Origin: an uncultured Slackia sp.
GTDB taxonomy: Bacteria > Actinomycetota > Coriobacteriia > Coriobacteriales > Eggerthellaceae
Assembly: GCF_959608125.1 (NCBI RefSeq)
Contig: NZ_CAUHPG010000001.1
Location: 62,001 to 126,000, forward strand
DNA: 64,000 nucleotides
Direction of reading: 5' to 3'
The position numbers and the translations under genes are program-made. Under the pieces are notes generated by a model. It was not told the origin of the DNA. It made no database searches and worked only from the letters and a program-made list of their open reading frames with translations. Shown one piece after another: positions 1-9,050 of the stretch (position 1 is its first letter; every line of letters starts with the position of its first letter).

Positions 1-591
1 CATGCCCACGTTCTCGCGGCCGAGCACGTCGACGAGCGAGAAGAACTTCTCGCTGACGAGCGCCTTGATCGGCGCCGTGTAGTACGACACCTTGCCCGTC
101 ATGACCGCCATGAAGTGCATGCCCAGCGCCACGAGCGACTTGCCCGAGCCGGTCGGCGTGCCCAAGATCACGTGGTCGCCCATCATCAGGCCCATGAGCG
201 CCTCTTCCTGATGCGGCCACGGCTCGATGCCACGCTCGTCGACCCATTCCAGAAACATCTCGAGCGCTTCCTCGGAGGTGGGGAGAGGGGGTATCTCGTG
301 CTCGCCCGCTTCTCCGCCGCTCGAAGGAAGAGGAGGGGTGTCACGCGCAGTTCCGCACGAGCCGATCGCCCCGGCGGGGCGATCGTGCGAGCTCAGGACC
401 GTTTGAGCATGACGCCCCTCCTCTTCCGCCCCCTCGGGGCCGGAATCGCCCGGCAACGGCGCATCGGCCTCGTCGGGTTCTTCGTCCTGAGAGTAGTCCC
501 AATATTTGTCCCAGACCGCCTGCGGCACCAGCGCGCCGAGCGATCCGTAAGCGTCGGCGCCGCCGCCGACGGTTTCCTGTTCGTCTGCCAT
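1..591 (-). CDS. DEAD/DEAH-box (RNA) helicase, N-terminal part, cut by window edge
   Basis: This is the first 197 codons of a superfamily II helicase; the gene runs off the left edge. The ATG at 589-591 opens a frame with no stop to base 1. Residues 1-105 are an acidic, low-complexity N-terminal region. A WPHQEEAL stretch near residue 125 resembles the tryptophan/Q-motif region, and GTPTGSGKS (residues 144-152) is the Walker A motif. TAPIKALVSEK, about 20 residues later, is motif Ia as in Ski2/DEAD RNA helicases. The enzyme would use ATP to unwind or remodel RNA. An unusual feature is that codons 55-89 coincide with a 102-bp nested palindrome (separate entry) inside the linker. The subfamily cannot be fixed without the C-terminal half. 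The helicase assignment is firm; the RNA preference is inferred. Confidence 0.85.
   Translation of the reverse strand, partial: MADEQETVGGGADAYGSLGALVPQAVWDKYWDYSQDEEPDEADAPLPGDSGPEGAEEEGRHAQTVLSSHDRPAGAIGSCGTARDTPPLPSSGGEAGEHEIPPLPTSEEALEMFLEWVDERGIEPWPHQEEALMGLMMGDHVILGTPTGSGKSLVALGMHFMAVMTGKVSYYTAPIKALVSEKFFSLVDVLGRENVGM
326..427. repeat. 102-bp nested palindrome inside the helicase reading frame
   Basis: Arms at 326-343 and 410-427 are inverted copies (17 of 18 bases). Inside them, 364-373 and 375-384 form a perfect 10-bp hairpin with a one-base loop, flanked by further partly complementary sequence (GCAC at about 354, GTGC at 385). The 102-base length is a multiple of three, and the element sits in a low-complexity linker upstream of the helicase core, so it adds about 34 codons without breaking the frame. 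The layout resembles palindromic elements that insert into coding sequence, such as the Rickettsia palindromic elements. That comparison is an analogy, and no second copy was seen in this window. Confidence 0.7.
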
Positions 592-804
592 AGAACCTCT
601 ATCCGTCATCGAGAATCCGTCCGCACACGGACGGCGAAGGCGTGCGGACGCAGGCGCCGCAAGCCGTAGTTATCGTGCAAAATGACGCGCCACCTCCCCG
701 GGCGTGCGCGCATGTGCCATTGTACCCGGAATACCTTTTCAGGGCGGCGGCGTTTCACGCGCGCCGCCCGCCGATGCGCAACCGACGAATTCCAAGGAGA
801 CATC

Positions 805-2991
805 GTGTTCACCGACCCAGCACAACCGAACCTGCCCCGCACCGCGAGCGACCAGACGCCGCCCGCCTGCGACCAGGACGAACGAACCGACGACCCCATC
901 CTGGTCGAAGAGCGTCGGCACCTGAGCGAGACCTATGCGAAGCTCGAGGCCATGGAACAAGCTCTGGTCGCCAAGATCAAAAAGCTCGACGACGACGTGG
1001 CGGCCGATAAGGAGATGCTCGCCGACGAGCTCACCGGCAACTTCGCCAGCATGGGCGAAGCCTTCGAGACCTATGCGGAATTCGCCTCGGCCAATAAGAC
1101 GATCGACCTGTATAACGCCACCCAAGAGCTCAACTTCCAGAACCTGCAGAAGGTGCGCCTGCTCATGCACCAGCCCTACTTCGCCAAAGTAGCGCTGCAA
1201 TTCAAGCCTGGCGATGCGCCCAAGGAGCTCTACATCGGCAACGCCGGCATCTCCGACGACGACTACAAACGCCTCGTGGTGGACTGGCGCTCGCCCGTGG
1301 CCGAGGTGTACTACAACCAGGAAAACGGCCCCACGTCGTATAAGGCCAACGGCCGTACCATCGATGTGGACCTCAAGCTGCGCCGCCAGTTCGATATCGA
1401 AGCCGACCGTCTGAACGCCTATTTCGACACCACCGTGGCCATCCAAGACGCCATGCTTCTGGCCTCGCTTTCGCAGGAGCGCTCCTCGCACATGAAGGCG
1501 ATCACCGCCACCATCCAGAAAGAACAGAACGAGGTCATCCGTCACGAAGACGTCGACGTCCTGTTGGTCAACGGCATCGCGGGCTCCGGCAAGACCTCCG
1601 TGCTCATGCAGCGCATCGCCTATCTGTTCTACCAGCATCGCGAAACGCTCAAACCCGAAGAAGTATGCCTGATCACGCCGAACCCGGTGTTCAGCCGCTA
1701 CATCGAGCAAGTGCTGCCCGACCTGGGTGAAAGCAACCCCGAGACCATGACGTTCGACCAGTTCATGGCAAGCGTCATGCCGGCCGATCGCAGCCGCGGG
1801 CGCGCCGACATCTCGCCCGACGCCCTGGCGCGCATCGACGAGGCCGTGCGCGGGCTCGCGTTCGACCCCGACGACTTCAAAGACATCGTCTGCGACGGCA
1901 CGCAGCTCATCTCCGCCGGCCAAATCCGCCAGGCGGCCGACAAGTTCCGCCGCATTCCCGCAGGTCCGCACCTGGTCACGCTCATGCGCGAAGAACTGCA
2001 CAAACGCCTGGAAAACCGCCTGAGGCAGATGGCCGCCACCGAACGCGCGCAAAACGAGGCCACGTCGCTTTCGGTCCAGGAGCAAGTGCGCATCTTCCAC
2101 GAGACCATCGCCCCGCAGACCGACGCCGAGCTGCGCGAATGCACGCTGACCTACCTTCACGACCGCTACGCCGCCGCCTTCGACATCGTCGAGCGCGACG
2201 AATGGCTGCGCATCGACCGCATCGGCATGCGCATCCTGGGCGCCGAAGGCCTGCTGCCCGTGGAATGGGTCTATCTGAAGATGGCCGTGAGCGGCATGGG
2301 CGACGCGAGCGTCAAATACGTCATGGTCGACGAGGTGCAGGACTACACCTGCGCCCAGCTCATGGTGCTACGCCGCTACTTCCGCCGCGCGCGCTTCCTG
2401 CTTCTGGGCGACGAGAACCAGGCGATCAAGGACCATACGGCATCGTTCGCCGAAATCAAATCGGTGTTCGAGCGGGCGGGCTCCGAAGTGCAGGAATGCC
2501 GCCTTCTAACGAGCTACCGCTCCTCTCCGCAGATCACGGAGCTGTTCACGAAGCTCATGCCGAAAGGGGATCGCATGCGCGTCTCCTCGGTGCAGCATGA
2601 GCGCGCCGAACCGCGCATCGCCGCCTTCAACGACGAGGGCGCCTACGAAGACGCCCTACGCGATGCCGTCGCGCAAGCGCGCGGCATGGCCGGCCTGACC
2701 GCCGTGATCGCCGACAGCCGAACGTCGCTCAAGCGCGTCCGGTCCATCCTGGGCGAAAACGCGCCTGCCGTGATTTCCGACGACGCCACGCTTCCCGCGA
2801 GCGGCGTGGTGCTCATGACGCTCGAGTTCGCCAAGGGCCTCGAGTTCGACCAGGTGATCATCCCCGACGCCCGCGCCGAGGTGTTCGGCGACGGACGCGT
2901 GGCGCGCAATCGCCTGTACACGAGCATCTCACGCGCCACGGGACGCATCGTCATCCTGGCGCCCGGCGCCCTGACGCCCTTGCTCGACTAA
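805..2991 (+). CDS. helD: HelD-type UvrD/Rep-family ATP-dependent helicase
   Basis: This 728-residue superfamily I enzyme is of the HelD type. HelD binds RNA polymerase and uses ATP to release it from stalled DNA complexes. The N-terminal 110 residues are charged and helical, which fits the coiled-coil arm that enters the polymerase secondary channel. Walker A GIAGSGKTS lies at about 257, the Walker B/motif II region VDEVQD at about 508, and LLGDENQAI follows as motif III. TLEFAKGLEFD near the C-terminus is the late UvrD motif V/VI region. The GTG at 805 was chosen because AAGGAGA lies five bases before it; the open frame continues upstream to an ATG at 682 but that stretch is arginine-rich and unlike the family. 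A strong hairpin terminator follows the stop. The role in polymerase recycling is known for the family and inferred here. Confidence 0.88.
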   Translation: MFTDPAQPNLPRTASDQTPPACDQDERTDDPILVEERRHLSETYAKLEAMEQALVAKIKKLDDDVAADKEMLADELTGNFASMGEAFETYAEFASANKTIDLYNATQELNFQNLQKVRLLMHQPYFAKVALQFKPGDAPKELYIGNAGISDDDYKRLVVDWRSPVAEVYYNQENGPTSYKANGRTIDVDLKLRRQFDIEADRLNAYFDTTVAIQDAMLLASLSQERSSHMKAITATIQKEQNEVIRHEDVDVLLVNGIAGSGKTSVLMQRIAYLFYQHRETLKPEEVCLITPNPVFSRYIEQVLPDLGESNPETMTFDQFMASVMPADRSRGRADISPDALARIDEAVRGLAFDPDDFKDIVCDGTQLISAGQIRQAADKFRRIPAGPHLVTLMREELHKRLENRLRQMAATERAQNEATSLSVQEQVRIFHETIAPQTDAELRECTLTYLHDRYAAAFDIVERDEWLRIDRIGMRILGAEGLLPVEWVYLKMAVSGMGDASVKYVMVDEVQDYTCAQLMVLRRYFRRARFLLLGDENQAIKDHTASFAEIKSVFERAGSEVQECRLLTSYRSSPQITELFTKLMPKGDRMRVSSVQHERAEPRIAAFNDEGAYEDALRDAVAQARGMAGLTAVIADSRTSLKRVRSILGENAPAVISDDATLPASGVVLMTLEFAKGLEFDQVIIPDARAEVFGDGRVARNRLYTSISRATGRIVILAPGALTPLLD

Positions 2992-3007
2992 CGAAAAGCC
3001 GCATCCA

Positions 3008-3043
3008 TGCGCCGCGTTCCATTCAGGAGCGCGGCGCATTTTT
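3008..3043 (+). terminator. intrinsic terminator after helD
   Basis: Complementary 9-base arms TGCGCCGCG (3008-3016) and CGCGGCGCA (3030-3038) are followed by a T run. Confidence 0.8.
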
Positions 3044-3185
3044 CATTCCCGCACCGAATCCGATGCCCGAGTTCGGCGTTTTCGGCGCACGGAAATCGCC
3101 GACCGGATACCCGAGCCGATTTGTTTCGATATTTTGAATAATCGCCGCAAGATGCCGCTCCCGCCGTTTCGCAATCCTTTGGGGG

Positions 3186-3191
3186 TATACT
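3186..3191 (+). promoter_or_regulatory. possible -10 element for the PurF-like gene
   Basis: TATACT stands alone in GC-rich sequence 40 bases before the start codon at 3231. No convincing -35 hexamer is visible 17 bases upstream. Confidence 0.4.
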
Positions 3192-3230
3192 TGCCTTTTC
3201 AACACAACAACCAACGATGAAAGGTGCGCA

Positions 3231-4655
3231 ATGGGCGGATTTTTCGGAGCCGCGTCCCATCATGACGTGGTTCTCGACGTGTTCTTCGGCGTCGACTACC
3301 ACTCCCACCTGGGAACGCGTCGCGCAGGCATGATCTTCTTCGATTCCGAGACCGGATTCCAAAGGGAAATCCACTCGATCGAGAACACGCCGTTTCGAAC
3401 GAAATTCGAGGCCGACCTCCAGAGCTTTCACGGAGGAAGCGGCATCGGATGCATCAGCGACACCGATCCTCAGCCCCTGCTCGTCCGCTCCCATCTAGGC
3501 ACCTTCGGCATCACCACGGTAGGCATCATCAACAATGCGGAGCAGCTGATCGAGGAATGCTTCTCGGCGGGCGGCAAGCAGTTCATGGCCATGAGCTCCG
3601 GCAAGGTGAACAACACCGAACTGGTGGCCGCTCTGATCAATCAGAAAGACAATTTCGTCGACGGCATCAAATTCGCCCAGGAGGTCATCGACGGCTCGCT
3701 GACCCTGCTCATCATGACCGATGACGGCGAAATCCTCGCCGCGCGCGACAAGATGGGCCGCCTGCCGGTGCTCGTGGGCAAAAACGACGAAGGCCACTGC
3801 ATCTCGTTCGAATCGTTCCCCTACCACAAACTGGGCTACGACGACGAATACGAGCTGGGGCCCGGCGAGATCGTGCGCGTAAACGCCGACTCCTACGAAA
3901 CCATCTCGCCCGCAGGCGACGATATGAAGATCTGCGCGTTCCTGTGGACCTACTACGGATACCCGAACTCCAACTATGAAGGCCAGAACGTCGAAGTGGT
4001 GCGTTACCGCAACGGCGCCATCATGGCCCGCGACGAAGCCGCCCAGGGCAGGCTTCCCGAGGTCGACTACGTCGCCGGCGTGCCCGACTCCGGCGTGCCT
4101 CATGCAATCGGCTACTCAACCGAAAGCAAGACGCCCTTCGCGCGTCCCTTCATCAAATACACGCCCACGTGGGCGCGCTCGTTCATGCCCTCCAACCAGG
4201 AAGTGCGCAACCGCGTCGCCAAGATGAAGCAGGTTCCCGTTCCCGAACTGATCGCCGACAAGAAGCTGCTGCTGGTCGACGACTCCATCGTGCGCGGCAC
4301 CCAGCTGCGCGAGACGGTCGACTTCCTCTACGGCGCGGGCGCCAAGGAAGTGCATATGCGATCCGCCTGTCCGCCGATCATGTTCAGCTGCAAGTACCTG
4401 AGCTTCTCCAGCAGCAAGTCCGAAATGGACCTCATCTCGCGCCGCACGATCCAGGAGCTCGAAGGCGACGAGGGGCAGAAGCATCTCGACGAGTATGCCG
4501 ACGCTTCCACCGAGCGCGGCAAGTGCCTCCTGCGCACCATCTGTGAAAAGCTCGGCTTCGACTCGCTGGGCTACCAGTCGCTCGACGGCATGCTCGAGGG
4601 CATCGGAATCGACCCTTCGAAGGTCTGCACCTATTGCTGGACCGGCAAAGAATAA
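3231..4655 (+). CDS. PurF-like amidophosphoribosyltransferase paralogue without N-terminal catalytic cysteine
   Basis: This 474-residue protein is colinear with PurF (class II glutamine amidotransferase domain plus type I phosphoribosyltransferase domain). The PRPP loop VDDSIVRGTQL lies at about 349-359, and GPGEIV marks the end of the glutaminase half. C-terminal CTYCWTGK corresponds to the CxxC that helps bind the Fe-S cluster in Bacillus-type PurF, and a Cys before FLWTYYGYPNSN matches another ligand. The N-terminus reads MGGFFG, where PurF has MCGIFG. The nucleophile that becomes residue 1 after processing is therefore glycine. The usual HRGQESAG motif is replaced by HLGTRRAG. Glutamine-dependent activity should be lost; ammonia-dependent or unrelated transferase chemistry is possible. 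From memory, Bacteroidetes carry a similar GGFFG paralogue. The start follows AAGG at suitable spacing. A terminator follows directly. Confidence 0.82.
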   Translation: MGGFFGAASHHDVVLDVFFGVDYHSHLGTRRAGMIFFDSETGFQREIHSIENTPFRTKFEADLQSFHGGSGIGCISDTDPQPLLVRSHLGTFGITTVGIINNAEQLIEECFSAGGKQFMAMSSGKVNNTELVAALINQKDNFVDGIKFAQEVIDGSLTLLIMTDDGEILAARDKMGRLPVLVGKNDEGHCISFESFPYHKLGYDDEYELGPGEIVRVNADSYETISPAGDDMKICAFLWTYYGYPNSNYEGQNVEVVRYRNGAIMARDEAAQGRLPEVDYVAGVPDSGVPHAIGYSTESKTPFARPFIKYTPTWARSFMPSNQEVRNRVAKMKQVPVPELIADKKLLLVDDSIVRGTQLRETVDFLYGAGAKEVHMRSACPPIMFSCKYLSFSSSKSEMDLISRRTIQELEGDEGQKHLDEYADASTERGKCLLRTICEKLGFDSLGYQSLDGMLEGIGIDPSKVCTYCWTGKE

Positions 4656-4676
4656 AAATTCGTCCCTGAATTTTCC

Positions 4677-4709
4677 AAGGAGCCTCCCTCGGGAGGCTCC
4701 TTTCGTTTT
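4677..4709 (+). terminator. intrinsic terminator after the PurF-like gene
   Basis: Arms AAGGAGCCTCCC and GGGAGGCTCCTT with a minimal loop are followed by TCGTTTT. Confidence 0.85.
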
Positions 4710-4824
4710 GCGATCCGCCCTGACGGCGATTGTCTGCGCATCGTGTCAGATCGACGTCATTTCCTCGCATATTCGACTATGATGGTGGGAATTAGGCGTC
4801 TCGAACTCGACAGAGGAGGCCTTC

Positions 4825-5763
4825 GTGATCGAATACTTCCACACCGACGAACAGTCCCGCATCCTGACCAAAATCGACGAAGAACGGCCCGGCTGTTGGA
4901 TCGCCTTGTTCGAACCGACCGCCGACGAGCTTTCCTCCGTCGCCCGGCGTTTCTTCATCGACGAAGACGACATGCGCGCCCCGCTCGACCTCGAAGAGGT
5001 CTCGCGCATCGAGCGCAACGTCGACTACACCATGTTCATCGTCGACACGCCCATGCATGTCAAAAACGCCGAACGCAAGCGCTACACCACCATCCCTATC
5101 GGCATCTTCGAAACGTCGAGCCACGTCATTTCGGTATGCTCGGTCTATCGCGTGCCCTTGATAGCCATCCTGAAATCCTGGCGCAACGTGCACGACACAT
5201 CGGATATCAAGGCGTTCGCGAGCGACATACTCATCGCTTCGTCCGAGGCGTACTTTTCGACGCTGCACGCGATCAACAGACGCCGCATCGGGCTTTCCGA
5301 CGCCACCGACAAACCCGAGCGCAAAGACCTCGAAGAGCTCTATGCCCTGGATGCATCGCTCGTCTACATCAAGACCTCGCTCACCACGAACGACAACATC
5401 TTCGAGCGCTACCGACGCTATGCCGCCTCTTCCTATACGCCGGAATCCCTCGAGGTTCTCGACGACGCCATCATCGAGAACAAGCAGGCCCTTGAAACCA
5501 CGAAGATCTATTCCGAAATCCTCGATTCCACCATCAATCATTTCGGCCTGATGATGGACTACGACCTCAACCACACCATGCAGCTGGTGGCGACCATCAC
5601 CCTGGTGCTCTGCGTTCCCACGGTGATCGGCGGCGTATTCGGCATGAATCTCGAAGGCATCCCGCTCGCCGATTCGCCCTACGGATTCGCGATCGTCACA
5701 GGCGTCACCGCAGGCGTGCTTGTCATCATGCTCGCCATCCTCAAGCGCTTGAAGTGGTTCTAG
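4825..5763 (+). CDS. corA: CorA-family divalent cation (Mg2+/Co2+) transporter
   Basis: This 312-residue protein has the CorA layout. A long, charged cytoplasmic domain (1-245) holds repeated helical segments such as ETTKIYSEILDSTINHFG. Two C-terminal membrane helices follow (about 250-272 and 285-306). The pore signature GMN is present at residues 273-275, directly after the first helix, and the basic end LKRLKWF is typical of the family. It would form a pentameric Mg2+ channel in the inner membrane. The GTG start at 4825 is preceded by GAGGAGG with seven bases of spacing. The gene stands alone between two terminators. Whether it carries Mg2+, Co2+ or Zn2+ cannot be told from sequence. Confidence 0.9.
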   Translation: MIEYFHTDEQSRILTKIDEERPGCWIALFEPTADELSSVARRFFIDEDDMRAPLDLEEVSRIERNVDYTMFIVDTPMHVKNAERKRYTTIPIGIFETSSHVISVCSVYRVPLIAILKSWRNVHDTSDIKAFASDILIASSEAYFSTLHAINRRRIGLSDATDKPERKDLEELYALDASLVYIKTSLTTNDNIFERYRRYAASSYTPESLEVLDDAIIENKQALETTKIYSEILDSTINHFGLMMDYDLNHTMQLVATITLVLCVPTVIGGVFGMNLEGIPLADSPYGFAIVTGVTAGVLVIMLAILKRLKWF

Positions 5764-5785
5764 GCGCCTGCATCCCCAAACGCAC

Positions 5786-5824
5786 GAAAGCCCGGAGCAC
5801 GCAGGCGCTCCGGGCTTTCTCGTT
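5786..5824. terminator. terminator between convergent corA and icd
   Basis: Arms GAAAGCCCGGAGC and GCTCCGGGCTTTC flank a short loop. The T-rich flank on the plus side makes it a corA terminator; it may also serve the convergent dehydrogenase gene. Confidence 0.8.
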
Positions 5825-5847
5825 GTCCGATCGAATGGCGCAAGGCG

Positions 5848-7050
5848 CTATGCGGCCAGGCGTTTCGCGATCGCCTTGATGAACTCGCGCGTGGAAAGCT
5901 TCACCGGGTTCTCGATCGTGGTGATCAGGGCCAAATCGCCCGTCATCTCTCCCGCCTCGATCGTGTCGATCGTCGCCTGCTCCAGACGGTCGGCGAAAGC
6001 CATGAGCTCCGGCAGGCCGTCGAGCTCGCCGCGCTTGCGCAGCGCACCCGACCACGCGAAAATCGTAGCCACCGAATTGGTGGACGTCTCCTCGCCCTTA
6101 AGATGCTTGTAGTAGTGACGCTGCACCGTGCCGTGGGCCGCCTCGTACTCGTACACGCCGTCGGGCGAAACCAGCACGGAGGTCATCATGGCGAGCGAAC
6201 CGAACGCGGACGACACCATATCGCTCATCACGTCGCCATCGTAGTTCTTGCAGGCCCAGATGAAGCCGCCCTTGGACTTCATCACGCGCGCCACGGCGTC
6301 GTCGATCAACGTGTAGAAGTACTCGATGCCGGCCTCATCGAAGCGTTCCTTGTATTCGGCGTCGAAGATTTCCTGGAAGATGCCCTTGAAACGATGGTCG
6401 TACTTCTTGGAGATGGTGTCTTTGGCAGAGAACCACACGTCCTGGTGCGTGTCGAGCGCATAGTTGAAGCAGCTGCGCGCGAAGCTTTCGATCGACGCGT
6501 CCAGATTATGCATGCCCTGCACGACGCCCGGGCCGTCGAATTCGTGCACCAGCTCGCGCTGCTCGGAGCCGTCGGCCGCGGTATAGACCAACTCGACCTT
6601 GCCGGCGCCGGGAATGCGCATCTCGGCGTTCTTGTACACATCGCCGTACGCATGGCGGGCCAGCGTGATGGGGGCCTTCCAGTTGCTCACGCACGGCTCG
6701 ATGCCGCGCACCACGATCGGAGCGCGAAACACCGTGCCGTCGAGCATGGCGCGGATGGTGCCGTTGGGGCTCTTCCACATCTGCTTGAGGCCGTACTCCT
6801 CCACACGAGCGGCGTTGGCGGTGATCGTCGCGCACTTCACGGCGACGCCGAGGCGCTTGGTGGCCTCGGCCGATTCGACCGTCACGGCGTCGTCGGTCTC
6901 GTTGCGATGCTCGAGGCCGAGGTCGTAGTACTCGGTCTTCAGGTCGACGAACGGGCAGATCAGCTCGTCTTTGATCATCTGCCAGATAATGCGGGTCATC
7001 TCGTCGCCGTCCATCTCAACCAGCGGCGTGGTCATCTGAATCTTCGCCAT
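5848..7050 (-). CDS. icd: NADP-dependent isocitrate dehydrogenase (eukaryote-type)
   Basis: This 400-residue enzyme converts isocitrate to 2-oxoglutarate with NADP reduction, in the cytoplasm. [11 protein letters not shown] at the N-terminus and SPNGTIR at 94-100 (isocitrate-binding loop) identify the homodimeric subfamily II also found in eukaryotes. [10 protein letters not shown] carries the metal-binding aspartates, and HGTVQRHY is the NADP-binding region. The length matches the family. The start ATG at 7048-7050 is preceded on the coding strand by AGAAGGGTGG. It faces corA across a shared terminator. Together with the malic enzyme at 28447 it would supply NADPH and 2-oxoglutarate. Confidence 0.95.
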   Translation of the reverse strand: MAKIQMTTPLVEMDGDEMTRIIWQMIKDELICPFVDLKTEYYDLGLEHRNETDDAVTVESAEATKRLGVAVKCATITANAARVEEYGLKQMWKSPNGTIRAMLDGTVFRAPIVVRGIEPCVSNWKAPITLARHAYGDVYKNAEMRIPGAGKVELVYTAADGSEQRELVHEFDGPGVVQGMHNLDASIESFARSCFNYALDTHQDVWFSAKDTISKKYDHRFKGIFQEIFDAEYKERFDEAGIEYFYTLIDDAVARVMKSKGGFIWACKNYDGDVMSDMVSSAFGSLAMMTSVLVSPDGVYEYEAAHGTVQRHYYKHLKGEETSTNSVATIFAWSGALRKRGELDGLPELMAFADRLEQATIDTIEAGEMTGDLALITTIENPVKLSTREFIKAIAKRLAA

Positions 7051-7333
7051 GGTCCACCCTTCTTCTCGATCCGTCGAACGCGAAAGGCCTTGGTCGCAGG
7101 CGTCGCGCCCGAGGCTTCGTTGCTATTGCATGCTAAAGCATGATAGCGCCGATATGCTCGACGGAAGCACGAAACCCGTGCAATTTCGCGAACGGCCGGG
7201 CGGCGGCCTCAGATATAGGCGAAGGCGTTGCCGACCGAGCACCGAGCATTACGCCGCTCGCCCTTCATTGCAAACCGTTCACAGCGATGCATGCGTCAAA
7301 ACCCCTTTCTTCGATGCTGAAGGAACTTTTTCT

Positions 7334-7363
7334 TGCATATTCGCGCGCTTTCGTACGATAATG
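7334..7363 (+). promoter_or_regulatory. promoter for the glycine riboswitch-symporter transcript
   Basis: TTGCAT (7334-7339) and GATAAT (7358-7363) are separated by 18 bases, placing the transcript start near 7370 and just ahead of the aptamer. The preceding stretch 7051-7330 holds nothing else that I can support. Confidence 0.55.
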
Positions 7364-7407
7364 CCAGCCATACCATTTCGTTGAAGCTTTCGGGATCGAT
7401 CGAAACC

Positions 7408-7597
7408 GGAAGTGGAGAAACCTCTGGAGAACTCTTAAATGAGTGCCGACGGTGCAAGGCTTTCGGGCAGCGCGCATTCCCATGTGCCCTGGAACAAAGC
7501 CGAATCTCTCAGGCAAAAGGACAGAGAACGGTTCTTCCGACGACAGTCGGCGGATTCATTCGCTCCCCAGAGGCTTCTCGATGTGCCCTGAGGAGGT
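7408..7597 (+). ncRNA. single-aptamer glycine riboswitch (gcvT element)
   Basis: The conserved glycine aptamer core is visible: GCCGACGGTGCAA near 7443-7455 and CTCTCAGGCAAAAGGACAGAG at the 3' end (7506-7526). Between them is a long peripheral helix GGCTTT/AAAGCC. P1 would pair CTCTG (7422-7426) with CAGAG (7522-7526). Downstream, CTCCCCAG (7563-7570) can pair with CTGAGGAG (7589-7596), which contains the ribosome binding site of the symporter gene. CCAGAGG (7567-7573) can instead pair with CCTCTGG (7421-7427) of P1. These exclusive pairings suggest translational OFF control by glycine. I see only one aptamer. Confidence 0.88.
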
Positions 7598-7600
7598 AAC

Positions 7601-9019
7601 GTGGAAGCCGCACTGCTCACATTCGTCCAAACCGTCAATTCGTATCTTTCGAATTACGTGCTAATCGTCTTGCTTATCGGCACCGGTCTTTTCTTCACCA
7701 TCAAAACGCGCTTCGTGCAGGTACGCTGCTTCGGCGAAGGCCTGAAGGGCGTCTTCGGCAATTTCTCGCTCAACGGCGGCAAGCATAAGAGCGGCATGAG
7801 CTCGTTCCAGGCGCTCGCAACCGCCATCGCCGCGCAGGTCGGAACCGGCAACATCGTCGGCGCCTGCGGCGCCATCCTGATCGGCGGACCCGGCGCCATC
7901 TTCTGGATGTGGGCCATCGCGTTCCTGGGCATGGCCACCAACTATGCCGAGGCCGTGCTCGCCCAGAAAACCCGCCGCGTCGACGCCGACGGCACCGTCC
8001 ACGGCGGCCCTGTCTATTACATCAGGACCGCGTTCAAGGGCAAGTTCGGCAAGTTCCTCGCAGGATTTTTCGCCGTCGCCATCGTGCTCGCGCTCGGCAT
8101 CATGGGCTGCATGGTGCAGTCCAACTCGATCGCATCCACCTGCAACACCGCGTTCGGCATTCCCACCTGGGTCATGGGCCTGATCATCGTCGTCGCCGGC
8201 GGCTTCATCTTCTTGGGCGGCGTGAGCCGCATCGCCTCGGTCACCGAGAAGATGGTCCCGATCATGGCGGTCATCTATCTGATCGGCGGCATCGGCGTGC
8301 TCATCGTGAACGCTTCCGAAGTTCCTGCAGCGTTCGCCCTGATCTTCGAATGCGCCTTCAACCCGCAGGCCTCCGTGGGCGGCGTCACCTTCGGTCTGAT
8401 CGCCGCGCTGTCCCAGGGCGCCAAGCGCGGCCTGTTCTCCAACGAGGCAGGCATGGGCTCCACCCCGCACGCGCACGCCATGGCCAACGTGAAGACCCCG
8501 CACGAGCAGGGCGTCGTCGCCATCATAGCCGTCTTCGTCGATACTTTCGTCGTAGTCACCATCACCGCTCTGACCTGCATCGTCACGCTCTACGTAGGCG
8601 ACGGCACGCTCGCCCAGGGCCTCTATGACGGCATCGACAAGACCAACATGGCCCAGATCGCATTCGGCAGCCTGTTCGGCACCACGGGCGGCAACGTCTT
8701 CGTGGCCATCTGCCTGCTGTTCTTCGCGTTCTCCACGATCATCAGCTGGAATCTGTTCGCGAAGATCAATATCGAATACCTCTTCGGCAAGAAGGCCGTG
8801 CCGGTGTTCTCCTGCATCGCCCTGGTGTTCATCTTCATCGGCTCGCTGCTCGCCAACGACCTGGTCTGGGAACTCGCCGACATGTTCAACCAGCTCATGG
8901 TCCTTCCCAACGCGATCGCGCTCATCGCGCTCGGCGGTGCTGTGAGCATGTGCGCCAAAACGCGCGGGCAGAAGATGGAAATCATCGATAGGAAGGCGAA
9001 GGCTGCCGAAAAGGAATAG
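7601..9019 (+). CDS. sodium:alanine/glycine symporter (AgcS family)
   Basis: This 472-residue inner-membrane carrier has about eleven hydrophobic helices and the family signature GTGNIVG near residue 85. NEAGMGS near 282 is another conserved AgcS motif. It couples Na+ entry to uptake of alanine or glycine. The GTG at 7601 is preceded by GAGGAGG at ideal spacing; this binding site is the proposed target of the upstream glycine riboswitch, which argues for glycine as a substrate. A terminator follows the stop. The C-terminal KAKAAEKE tail is cytoplasmic. The family assignment is firm; glycine preference is inferred from the riboswitch. Confidence 0.92.
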   Translation: MEAALLTFVQTVNSYLSNYVLIVLLIGTGLFFTIKTRFVQVRCFGEGLKGVFGNFSLNGGKHKSGMSSFQALATAIAAQVGTGNIVGACGAILIGGPGAIFWMWAIAFLGMATNYAEAVLAQKTRRVDADGTVHGGPVYYIRTAFKGKFGKFLAGFFAVAIVLALGIMGCMVQSNSIASTCNTAFGIPTWVMGLIIVVAGGFIFLGGVSRIASVTEKMVPIMAVIYLIGGIGVLIVNASEVPAAFALIFECAFNPQASVGGVTFGLIAALSQGAKRGLFSNEAGMGSTPHAHAMANVKTPHEQGVVAIIAVFVDTFVVVTITALTCIVTLYVGDGTLAQGLYDGIDKTNMAQIAFGSLFGTTGGNVFVAICLLFFAFSTIISWNLFAKINIEYLFGKKAVPVFSCIALVFIFIGSLLANDLVWELADMFNQLMVLPNAIALIALGGAVSMCAKTRGQKMEIIDRKAKAAEKE

Positions 9020-9050
9020 CCTCGCTCGTCCGAACCGCATACGTCGCATC

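Noticed and set aside
682..804. 41-codon N-terminal extension of helD
   Set aside because: Arginine-rich and unlike HelD; the GTG at 805 has a clear ribosome binding site.
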